DNA from: Crocodylus rhombifer
Lineage: Eukaryota; Chordata; Crocodylia; Crocodylidae
Reading direction: 5' to 3'
Assembly: GCA_038503035.1 (NCBI GenBank)
Contig: JAVSML010024600.1
Location: forward strand, 9,240-73,239
DNA length: 64,000 bases
Shown here piece by piece: positions 34,671-44,249 of this stretch. Each line of letters begins with the position of its first letter. The first letter of the stretch is position 1. A program made the translations under genes and the position numbers. The notes below the pieces were generated by a model. The model made no database searches, was not told the DNA's origin, and saw nothing but the letters and a program-made list of their open reading frames with translations.

Positions 34671-35045
34671 GGCACATCTACATGAGATATTTACTGTGGA
34701 TTTGCCTTATTAGCTTTGCAGTACATGGTTTGGTGTCTACACCTGTGGCCCTATTAGGCTGCAGGAAACTAATAAACACAGCAAGATAGTACTTGTAAAT
34801 ACTGGCTAACCCTGCACTGGAGCACCCTCATGTCCCTGCTAGCCTCTTGCATCACAGTGAGCTGGGTTGGAGCAGCCACACACTGGCAAGCTGACCCCCA
34901 AGGTCCCCTTCCAGCTGGGGCTGCTCTAACCTGGCTTAACAAGCTGCAGTCCCAGGTGCACATTCAAACAGTGCTCCCTAAAGCAATAAACTCTGGTGCA
35001 ATAAGAGCCAGAGTGTATTGCTTCAAATTAACTGCATCTGTAGCA
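34671..35045. mobile_element. decayed Harbinger-like MITE
   Basis: Left end GGCACATCTACATGAGATAT corresponds to the left end of the 5958 element. The internal ACTGGCTAACCC(T/C)GCACTG and the right-hand GCTTCAAATTAACTGCATC also correspond. The right terminus is eroded (GCATCTGTAGCATAG). Confidence 0.5.
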
Positions 35046-35047
35046 TA

Positions 35048-35075
35048 GTCAGAAGATGCTAGTGCATCTTCTGAC
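35048..35075. repeat. perfect 12-bp-arm hairpin
   Basis: GTCAGAAGATGC and GCATCTTCTGAC are exact complements around TAGT, directly next to the end of the MITE. Confidence 0.85.
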
Positions 35076-36210
35076 GATCATCCTTAGTCTTTAAACCAGT
35101 CAGTCTACCCTGCCTTCTGCCTGACTTCAGACTAACACAGGTACCTCCCTATTATCAAGACCACACCATACAAAGTAGAAGAAGAGTAGATTCTACTAGG
35201 ATTCTGATATTAATTTCTTGCAGGTAAGCTGAGGGTGCTCTGTGAAGCATTTGCATTGTTCAATGATTAAGCACATTAACACTCAAGATGCTGAGATCTA
35301 TTATTGCTTGAGCTCTTTTGTCCTGACTCCTTTGGTTAACAACACAGTGCAGAGAGTTAAGGAGTGCAGGTGTAACAAAAAGCCCCTTTTTGTCTGCACA
35401 CTCTGCACCCGCCCTCCCATTTTGTGCATTTCTTTTTCCTTCTAAGTATTAGCAGAGACCTAGCACACTCATTGCATGGGTGTGGCAAGGCTGAGAGCAA
35501 GCCAGAAAGCTGAAATGGCTTTCTATAGAAGAAACCTACAAACTACATTGACATACTAACTGAGCTAAGTGTCTCTAAAGAAAATAAAAGAACTAAAATA
35601 TCCACTTCAAAGCAAAGCCCATAAGAGTAGAAAAGCCAAGGTGCATTGAAAACATGACTGTAAATATATCCCGGTGAACACATTTCCTCTTTGATTAAAA
35701 CCTATTTCCCAAAGCAAAATTCCCATATCTGTCTAAAGTTTATGCTAAATCAGTCTACTGCATCTAATATAACTCACTTACTATCCCCAGTGGCCATTAA
35801 TCCTCACTACCTCACATTTGCATTTTTTGATTAAGGTATATTTCTCTTTATATTTCATCTGTCTCATCTTTACCCTGGTATTTTATGTTTTATACCTTTT
35901 AACTTTTAATAAATGTATTTTTCTTTAAAGTCATACCTAGTATTACTAGAACTATTATTGTAAGAATGCATTAGAATTGTAATCACTGGAATTGCATTGG
36001 GGCTGGTTTCCTGAATGAATAGGAGCAAATCCGAGTGAGTGATTAAGTAATAGGCAGAGCCAGCTGTAGTTACAGGTTAACAAGCGACTATTAACAATTC
36101 CTACCCGCAGACTGGCTGAAGGAAGGTATCAATGCCATTGCCTGGAACTCCATTATATGTGTGACAAGGTATATGGTTTGAGTTAATCAGTGCTGTAGAC
36201 TGGTTCCCGG
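35076..36210. other. AT-rich DNA without recognisable gene
   Basis: Nothing identified. Small ORFs are not protein-like. Confidence 0.45.
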
Positions 36211-37042
36211 TAGGGGTGTGTGACATGGGCCCTATTTGATTCGGATTCAACCTGAATTGGGGACAGTGATTCAATTCATTGATTTGGATCACTGTCCCTG
36301 ATTCAATTTGCCTGAATCCGAATCTGGAGATTCGATGCTGATTTGGAGAATCAGTGATTTGGACATAAACACAGATTTAAAAGTTTTTTCTACATACCTT
36401 GAGGTAGCAGGTGTGGCTCATGATTGCTGCGATGCTGGGGCAGATGGAGTGTCCCACAGGAGTTGGGAGGGGGGTGGGGGGGCTCCACATTCTGAGCTCT
36501 GAACCCAGAAGTGGACTGAAAGTATTTCCAGTCCACTTCCAGGTCTTCCAGGGAGTGTGTTGGGGGGCCCCCATGCCTCCCCAACTCAGCAATCGGCCAC
36601 AGGGGGAGTCTAGGTGCTCCCCTAACCCAGGAGATGCCCCTCCCTGACCCAGGAGGCACCAGTTGTTGAGCCAAGTGGGGGGGGGGGCTCCCACCTGCTC
36701 CCTGGCAAACCCAGAAGTGGACTGGAAGTGCTTCTTGTCCACTTCCGGGTCTGCTGCTGAGTGCACTGGGGAGCCCCTCATGCTTCTGTGGGACACTCCA
36801 TGTGCCCCAGCATCACAGCACTCCCAAGCCCCTGCTACCTAGAGGTATGTAGAAAAAACATTTAAAACTGTCTCTATGTCTGAATCTCTGAATCTTTCTG
36901 AATCTCTCCAAATCAATTCGGAGGGTTCTGGTTTGATTCAGAGGGATGAAAGGGTCCTCTGATTTGATTAAGAGATTCAGCCACTGAATCGGGCCAAATC
37001 TCTGCCATACTGAATCAGGGACCAAATCTTCGCACAGCCCTA
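36211..37042. mobile_element. non-autonomous hAT element with divergent interior, copy 2 of the TAGGG...GTG TIR set
   Basis: Starts TAGGGGTGTGTGAC and ends CGCACAGCCCTA. Flanking gttcccgg (36203-36210) and gctcctgg (37043-37050) match at 6 of 8, the hAT duplication length. Subterminal regions are packed with GATTCGGATTC/GAATC words, different from the GAAAC words of the 2.7- and 50.5-kb elements, so only the ends are shared. The middle holds CCAGAAGTGGACT repeated twice and GC-rich sequence. The minus-strand ORFs of up to 139 codons are shadows. Confidence 0.7.
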
Positions 37043-37460
37043 GCTCCTGGGAGTTAATGTTTCCTGACGTACTGGTCCTGGAACCCTTAACAATACTACT
37101 GTTAAATGAATGAAAATCACAAACTGACTCCTGAAATTGCGGCATTGGGCAGAACTCCCAGCGACTGTGACTAACGGCTGTCATGCATCACAGCGACCTC
37201 CAGCTTGGGCAGCCAAGATGATTCTGGGGGATCACAGAAGTCTCCTAGAAAACGGATAAAAGGCAGTTAAGTGTGACCCTCAGCGGCACCCTTTCTTCCA
37301 GCACCTGACCTACTGACACAGAAGGACAAGACACCACCTTGGAGGAAGCTGATCATCGACAGAAGATCCGCAGGGCCTCAGATAGGTAGATATACTTACA
37401 CAAGTGCTCTCACAATCACTACAGCAGCTACTATATACTGTACTACATGGGTTTGAATAA

Positions 37461-37508
<48 letters not shown>

Positions 37509-38096
37509 ACAAAGGTGACCAGTACCTGTCATAACCCCCAAAGATTCATATTTATAATTTTATTGTAACTTCAAATCCCATCTAATAAATTAGAACTCAT
37601 GATGATCCTGTGAGTTGGTCCTTTATAGCCAACACAGGGGTCCAGTCAACATCCCATAGATGGAACCCCTAAATGATCCATCCTGCCATGGGACTGGGTT
37701 TGGGAGAAAACCAGAGGCCCCAGAACTGGACCTGTGTATATAATGGCTCCTTCTCTTATGGATCCTTTGGAATTCACTTTTTCTAGGAGCAAGACTTGTC
37801 TAGATTTCCTATGCTAAGTCAAAATAAAATATATTAGCATTTGTGCTGAGCTGTCCGGACAGACAGCATCACAATTAGTCATACAACAGTGCATAATCAT
37901 ACACTATTTAATACTGCTTTAAGTCTCTTGATTTTCAGCATAGAGATGCAGAACAAATATGAGATTGACTAAATGATGCCATTTTAAAAATGTATATGTT
38001 TGCAGTTGGTTTTATTTGGATTCAGATTTTTTGAAAGATTTTCTCTTCAACCATGAGAGCAGGAAACTTTCTTTTCAGAGAGAGCCACAAATTTCT
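37043..38096. other. spacer with microsatellite
   Basis: No gene recognised. A (GT)n array lies at 37461-37506. Confidence 0.5.
37461..37506. repeat. (GT)n microsatellite
   Basis: About 23 GT units with one GC interruption near the start. Confidence 0.95.
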
Positions 38097-38190
38097 TAGG
38101 GTGGTATCTTTTATTGGACCAACTATGTAGTTGGGATAGAGTTAGACAAACTTTCAAAAATGCAACATTCTCCTCAGGTCTGATCACAAG
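38097..38190 (-). mobile_element. Penelope-like/ribozyme-bearing repeat end, second copy
   Basis: The plus strand has TATCTTTTATTGGACCAACTA and AGTTGGGATAGAG, ending CTCCTCAGGTC. The minus strand reads CCTGAGGAGAATG, a short loop, CATTTTTGAAAGTTTG: a CTGANGA box, a short stem and GAAA, the hammerhead core order. This copy keeps the core letters, but its outer helix is not obvious. Confidence 0.5.
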
Positions 38191-39057
38191 GACCTAGGCA
38201 CAGCATAGTAAAAAGCAGCAGGGGGAAATTTATTTTCATGTGACTCCAGGAACTAGGGAAAATCCCATATTTCATAAGGTTGTTGAGAAAATTGAAGTAG
38301 TTGGCAACAGTGAATTCCTTGTAGTATTGTAGGGTGTTTCTGCTTAAATACCACATTGCCACCAATGGAGATGATGGTTTTGTATTTTTGTGCCTATTTT
38401 GTACTGTAATATTTAGTCATCAAATTACAGAAGAAAAATGAAACTTTTCTATACAATAATCTTCCCTAGAAAAGTTGAAATCATTCATTGCATAAAATAG
38501 CATAAATAAAATTAGAAGAGGAATAATTAGTACATATTGAAAAAAGAGACCTCAGTCTCACTCAACCATTGCTTTTCAAGCTTACATGTTAAATCTAATT
38601 AGGAACATGGGATAATATTAAAATGAACAAGTAGCATTAAAACCAGTTTTAAATTTAACTTGGTTTTCTTGATTGCTGCAATAATTCTGTAACAAGTACG
38701 AAAAAAACAGAATGAGTTTTCTAAACTGTCAAACAAACTGTACATGATTTAACATTAGAATCTGAAAGAATGTTTATTTCTCAAAAAAAAAGAGCACTCT
38801 AAGCACAAAAAGCTAAAGAAAGTTATAAGAAAGTCCTTAATAAGAAGAACAATTAGGGCAAAAAGCCAAACTAAGGATGTTGAGTCTCATTTGATTGGCC
38901 TGTGAATGTCTCATAAGCTTGCAAAATAGAAACTAAAAATGCCAAGCAAGTTAATTATCTGAGGCTCAGAAAACTGCTTTTTAATGGGTTTAAGGCAAAA
39001 GGTCAGCTCTGATGACAAAATGTATTATTAGGACCCAAACTTATAAAAATATGTTGT
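38191..39057. other. AT-rich spacer
   Basis: No recognisable gene or element. Confidence 0.5.
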
Positions 39058-39252
39058 GGGCATATCTACACAAAACACTGACTGTACAGTAGCACATCAC
39101 AGCACAGAGAGTGCTAATATGCTACTGCGCAATATTATTAGGCTACTGTGCAGTAACTCTGGTTGCTGCACATTTATTTAGTACTTGCTAATACAAGTAC
39201 TGAATAAATGTGCAGTAACAACTGCACAGTAGTGTCTCATGTAGATGCACCC
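39058..39252. mobile_element. 195-bp Harbinger-like MITE with TGT target duplication
   Basis: Ends GGGCATATCTACAC and, as reverse complement, GGGTGCATCTACATG. TGT flanks both sides exactly (39055-39057, 39253-39255). Inside is a 26-bp-arm hairpin TGCACATTTATTTAGTACTTG/CAAGTACTGAATAAATGTGCA, the family hallmark, and CTACTGTGCAGTAAC. This is the cleanest small member. Confidence 0.75.
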
Positions 39253-40799
39253 TGTATATTGTATATTAGGAGCTGATCTTTTACAAACTTAGATACCTAC
39301 TTACATTAGGAAGAGACCTATTGATTATAGTTGGCGTTATTGGTAAGCATGAACATCTCTTTGAAGAGCCAGGCCTTTCTACTGTAGAATCAGTACTAAG
39401 CACACACTTTTTTATTCTTTCCTTCTCCCACTCCACTACAGAGTTTAAGGCACAGATGCAATATCAATTGTAAAACTTTAGCCTAAGTATGGCAGACTAA
39501 GAGGATCAAGCATTTTTAAATCATTAAACTATTTTTAAAGTTTTTATATCCCTTCCAAAAAAGGCTTGATTGCCTTCAAGAATAAGAGTATATTTAATGA
39601 AAAATCTGGTGGGTGAAAGAGATTCTAATATCAAATGTTTGGAGATTAAATAATTAAGTTCCATAGTTAACTTACAATATGGGTTTATTCAACTGTATTT
39701 TCTTATGAGCAATGTTACCATCATTATATATTCAGCAGGGAAAACAAGTCAGCTTTCTAAAATAAATCAATGCAAAAAGAATTATTATTTTGAATTTGAA
39801 GTAATCGTTATCATTTTAAATGATATTATTATTCTTTAGTCACCATAAAACTAGAAGAATAAACTGGTGAATCAGGCTAAGTTTATATATAAGGTACTTT
39901 GCATCTAGTAGTGCAATTCTCAGTCACTGTTCAATATTATATTGGTTTTTAAAAGTGTGAAAGGAATTGCAGCATGTAAGCTAACTTTCCAATTTGATCT
40001 TTACCCCATCCTCTTTTCTGGAAGATGGTTTTATGGGTGCTTTTGATCTTCACTATGAACATCAACTGATGTTTACTTCATTGACTCCCCACCCCCCCCT
40101 TCCTCCATATGGTTCCAATTCATTTTAGTTCATGCTTTGTTTCCAGAAGTCTTCAGATACTCAGCCCGTACTTTTAAAAAGCAGATCATTTTGTATTGTC
40201 TTCTTGATCTTTAATCATCAGCACAATCGTCAATAGGATTTTTTAGTGATATTTTTAAACAGTAGCAAATAAACCCTGTCAAAAACATACATTTTTTTAT
40301 TGAAAATGATTGTATTATTTTTCTAAAACACCTCCTCTGAAAGAGGTTTCTTTTCAGGTTCTAAAGCTTCATTTTAATGTAATGTGTTCCATGTATACCA
40401 TTATACTTACTCAATTTTAATGGAACTAAATTTTAAGCAAATAAATTAAACTCTTTCACCAGAATCATATAGTGACTTATTGAAGATGAAAAGAAGGCAA
40501 AATATTTTTTTCTCCCATTCCATCATTATATTCATTAGGGGATCATGACTTCCTTCCCTCCAAGACTGTTCTTGTGTTTTCAAGAAATAGAAATAGTGAA
40601 ATGAACAATGACAATCATTTTATTGTGGTAAAATTGACTTGGATGTACTCTCTGGTGACTAATCTGTCTGAACTTGGAATCTGAAAACAATAGAACAGTC
40701 ATACTCTGATTTTCAAGGATTATTTCAATTTTTGTTCAACAGTTAGATCATATATTCATCCTGGTCATGTAACTCATGGCATACCAACATCCCAGATAC
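39253..40799. other. AT-rich intronic/intergenic DNA
   Basis: Nothing recognised. If the neighbouring exon candidate is real, this lies in the intron downstream of it. Confidence 0.45.
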
Positions 40800-40987
40800 C
40801 TCTGAATTTGAAGTAGTTTGAAATAAGAGCCCTGGTCCCAATATTTGCAAAAAAGCTCCTTTTCTTATAATGACACACATCATCATCCCTGATACAAACA
40901 CCTCTAATATTTGGTCATTCAGCATGAGCATCTCAATTTTGCAATTCTCTTTAGTTGTTGGAGAGATTACGCCTTGAACCACCTGCG
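40800..40987 (-). CDS. candidate internal coding exon (unidentified)
   Basis: The minus strand shows a pyrimidine-rich acceptor (TTTCTCTTCCCCTAACAACAG), 62 codons without a stop, and a good donor (CAGAG|GTATCT). The peptide begins QVVQGVISPTTKENCKIE, continues LMLNDQILEVFVSGMMMCV, and ends with TTSNSE before the donor. Open in one frame, with protein-like hydrophobic alternation and correct splice signals at both ends, it is a better candidate than the 225-codon ORF that contains it. The upstream half of that ORF is the hAT-like repeat at 41033-41352, not gene sequence. The protein family is not recognised. Confidence 0.4.
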
Positions 40988-41032
40988 CTGTTGTTAGGGG
41001 AAGAGAAACCAGAGGTTCTATACTCCCTAGAG

Positions 41033-41352
41033 CCACGGTGCTCAACCTTTTTGCCCTGTAGGCAGGATGGGCAGTGCCCAGTCCACCCACAGGCCAGATC
41101 TGGCTGATGGTCCTAATCCAGGACCCAGGGTTGGTGCAGCAGGGCCCCAACCTAGCCACACAGAGGGAAGAGGTCATGGCCCAGTCATGTGGGGTTTGGA
41201 GTTTGGGAATTTGGGAGTGTGGGAGGGTAGCCATATAAATTGCTACAGTTTCCCCATTGCCAAATTTCCTTACCCATGAGGAGCCCTGCAGGCCAGATAC
41301 CAGGGCTCCATGAGCCAAATTTGGCCCAGAGGCCAGAGGTTGAACACCCATG
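41033..41352. mobile_element. hAT-like MITE
   Basis: Left CCACGGTGCTCAACCTTTTTG and right, as reverse complement, CATGGGTGTTCAACCTCTGG are imperfect inverted ends of the common vertebrate CAGxGGTxCTCAACC kind. GGCCAGATCTGGC near the left is matched by GCCAAATTTGGCCC near the right. Possible flanks ccctagag and ccctcaca agree only at about half the positions. Confidence 0.5.
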
Positions 41353-43435
41353 CCCTCACAGATTTCAGTGGACAAATATGGCAAGAGAGAAGCACGAGTC
41401 ATCAAAATGCTTGAGTACACAGTTAACTTTAAGCACTGACTTATATCCCTCTTAAATCAAAGATACTTCATTGAAACTTAGGCCTAGACTTCTTTGCTGG
41501 ATTGTCAGTGGTCATATATGAATCAGTAGAAGAGCTAAAAAGGGAACCGAGCAGCAGCCCTGATTCACAGCCCACCATTAAATTATATTTAAGTATACAT
41601 ATAACCAAACTGAAGCTACTTTTTTCCCCAGTTGCTGGGTTTTCCACCTTCCTGTAACATCTGCCTTTTAGATTGCACACATCTTTTGGCAGGAACTGGT
41701 TACTTCTATGCCATGTTTAGTGCCAAAAATAATGACTACACTGAACAAATGAAAATTACATAATAATATGTTCTAGCTATTGGATCATGCCCAGCTTTCT
41801 CAGATATACTGAGATTTTAGAAATGTCAAACTTTCCCATCTTTTCAATCAGGCTGAGAACCCTGCAATCCTTACAGAAGAAAAAAAGAACACTTGTATCC
41901 CTACAGATTTTTTTCTCCCCTCAAAAATCAAACTGGACCAGGTTTTAGAGTGTTTCATTTTTGCTCTTTACAAATGGCATAAGACATACGACTGGAAAGC
42001 AATTCTCAGTTGTTAAGTTTCCACCTTGAGTTCAAAATTGTGTATAAAATAAAATGCATGTTAAGAATTTAATACTGAAATAATATTTAAAGCACTACAG
42101 TGCAATTATAATATTCACAGTGTTTATTAATGTTCTTGTGCTGAATGACTCTGTTCATCAAACATTATTGGAAAGTGAAGTTCTTTGTTTCAGGAAGAGC
42201 AAGTTTGTTTCAGGGCAAAATTAGTGCCTTCTCTGTCCTACTATTGACCTCGACTTTGACCTGACTGGACCACCCTTACTAGAATGGTAGGTAATAAAGT
42301 CCCCAGGCTGGTTTAGCTCTAGCTCTGAGCTCAGCAGAGACTATCAATCATGCAAAATAAAGCATAGTGTTTTTTGTGATCTGGACATTTACTGGGAACT
42401 GATCTGAGATCACTAAACACTATTCTTTTAAATCTCCAGAACAGACTCAAACTGAGATCAGGACATTAAAATAACATTCTTTTATTCTTTTTAACACTAC
42501 TTCAATAAGAAAGCAATCTAAGGTTAAAAAGAGTCAGCTCATCCTTAATCTTAATGAATAAAAAGCCCTAAAGTCTCACTCAGTAACAAGCTTTGTTATC
42601 CTGTATAAAACAACAAAATACAGTATTACAAAAGATCACCTGTTATTAAGGATATATATGGATTATATTTAAACACTTATAAAACCTGCCAAATACCAAT
42701 CACTATATGCAGAATTAAAAAGTACACAATTGTGCTGTGATATTTAAAAATATTTAACCAAAGGTTGACTTGTATTCTAAGAGCTATCTGGCAAAACACT
42801 GAAAAATAGACATAAAACTTATTTTAATAATGTTACAGGTGTTGGTCCTGGCCTTATCCAGAACTGAGAGGCTAGATGGCCAAGAATTTCTTGAATTGTG
42901 GTTGTTGTCATGTAATTAATTATATTAATACAAAAGTAGCAATAACAATAACAATTGTATTATAGTAATGGCTCTATATCCAGGCTTCCATACATTCATC
43001 ACTGTGCAAACACGTATAAGACAACCCCTTCCTTAATGAGTGTGTCGTCTAAATGGAGAAAAAGACATGAAGAACAATTCAGGAGGTAAAGTAACTTTCT
43101 CCTGAACACACAGCAGGTCATTTGGCAGGGCAGTAAGTAGAGCCCCAGCCTCCTGACTCCCAGTCCCATATTTTATTACCTAGAACACAGTCTCATGCAG
43201 ATGGCCTCATTACTAAGGCTACAAACAGACTCCACATTTGTCCCAAATAAACTATTTTATGCCAGAACAAAGTCCAATCATTCAGACACCCCGGTCCATT
43301 GTCTGGGGATACATTCTAAAAAAGGCTCAAAGAATAAGAAGTACTAATAGTTTATCCAAGGGTTTTGCAAAGTACATCTAAATGGTTGTCTTGGGATTGC
43401 ATCATTGAATCAAAGGCAGAAAAGCAGTAGTGTAT
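41353..43435. other. AT-rich intronic/intergenic DNA
   Basis: No recognised gene or repeat. Confidence 0.45.
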
Positions 43436-43655
43436 TCAGACAAGGTTCTTTGGGTAAATGTGATATCTTTTATTAGACCAACTAAATAGTTGGAAAAATG
43501 CTTTCGGGTACAAGCACCCTTCTTCAGGCAGAGGGAGAGGCAAACTCTGCCTGAAGAAGGGTATTTGTACCCAAAAGCTTGCAAAGGACAATTTTTCCAA
43601 CTATTTAATTGGTCTAATAAAAGATACCACATTTACCTAAAAAACATTGTCTGAC
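43436..43655. mobile_element. head-to-head pair of Penelope-like ends forming a 220-bp palindrome
   Basis: The left half (CAGACAAGGTTCTTTGGGTAA to TCTTCAGGCAGAG) and right half (CTCTGCCTGAAGA to TTACCTAAAAAACATTGTCTG) are inverted copies of the same roughly 105-bp end, joined at GGGAGAGGCAAA. Each half has TTGGTCTAATAAAAGATA(C/T)C and a ribozyme-like box. Penelope-like retroelements are known to carry hammerhead ribozymes in their terminal repeats and to insert in inverted arrangements. The class is inferred from that, since no reverse transcriptase is present. Confidence 0.5.
43502..43527 (-). ncRNA. hammerhead-ribozyme core signature
   Basis: On the minus strand the order is CTGAAGA, then AGGGTGCTTGTACCC (a GGGT/ACCC stem), then GAAA, followed by GC. 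This is the invariant order of the hammerhead catalytic core, CUGANGA - stem II - GAAA. The mirrored plus-strand copy (43551-43576) has AAAA in place of GAAA and should be inactive. A convincing stem III with the cleavage-site pairing cannot be drawn from the next bases, so activity is doubtful even for the intact-core copy. Confidence 0.4.
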
Positions 43656-44169
43656 TAACCAATACCCCCAAAACATTGTGCATTCAGCCACTCATTAAAC
43701 CCTGATTAAAAAGATGATGTGCTACATACCAATCTGACAATATTTCTGTTCCAGGAAAAAATGCAGGGATAAATACAATATCTGTTCCTAGCCTAAATGT
43801 GTGTTTGCAGTGACAGAAGGTACCCTGGCTCCAGGGAGTACATGGAAAGTCTAGCAACTAGTGCAAAATTTTCTCTTTACTATACCAGGCCTCTCTAGAC
43901 CAAGTCACCTCCCTGTGGAGAGCACTAGGGCTGCAAAATACGCCCTGAGCAGAAATAATTGTATTGGAATAAATCCCTGATGCAGTCTGGGGAAGGAAAG
44001 GAGCTCCCTGCATCCTACTGCTTCCATATGCCCCAACCTAGGGTCTGGGCACTCTGGTTCCATATATTCATTAAAAGTAGAAACTGCAGCAGCTTACCCT
44101 CTAGAGGTTATCTTTTTAGCCAGAAAGGCTATAAACAGTTTTAAATAGAAGCTTAGTTTCTGGAGAAAA
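43656..44169. other. spacer
   Basis: Nothing recognised. Confidence 0.5.
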
Positions 44170-44249
44170 TTTTTGCAACCCCCAGAAAACAGTTTCACTA
44201 CCCACCATGAGGTCATGACCTCAAGGTTGAGAATCCCTGATATGGGAGA
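44170..44249 (-). mobile_element. hAT fragment with CAGGGATTCTCAACC end
   Basis: The minus strand begins CAGGGATTCTCAACCTTGAG, then GGTCATGACCTC and CTGGGGGTTGCAAAAATTTT. This is a truncated copy of the widespread amniote hAT type with that terminus. Only one end is present. Confidence 0.5.

Noticed and set aside
36377..36796. Minus-strand ORFs of up to 139 codons
   Set aside because: Entirely within the hAT element. They reflect its GC-rich middle.
40743..41420. 225-codon minus-strand ORF taken as one gene
   Set aside because: Its first half is the hAT-like repeat at 41033-41352. Only the 40800-40987 part has splice signals and is kept as an exon candidate.
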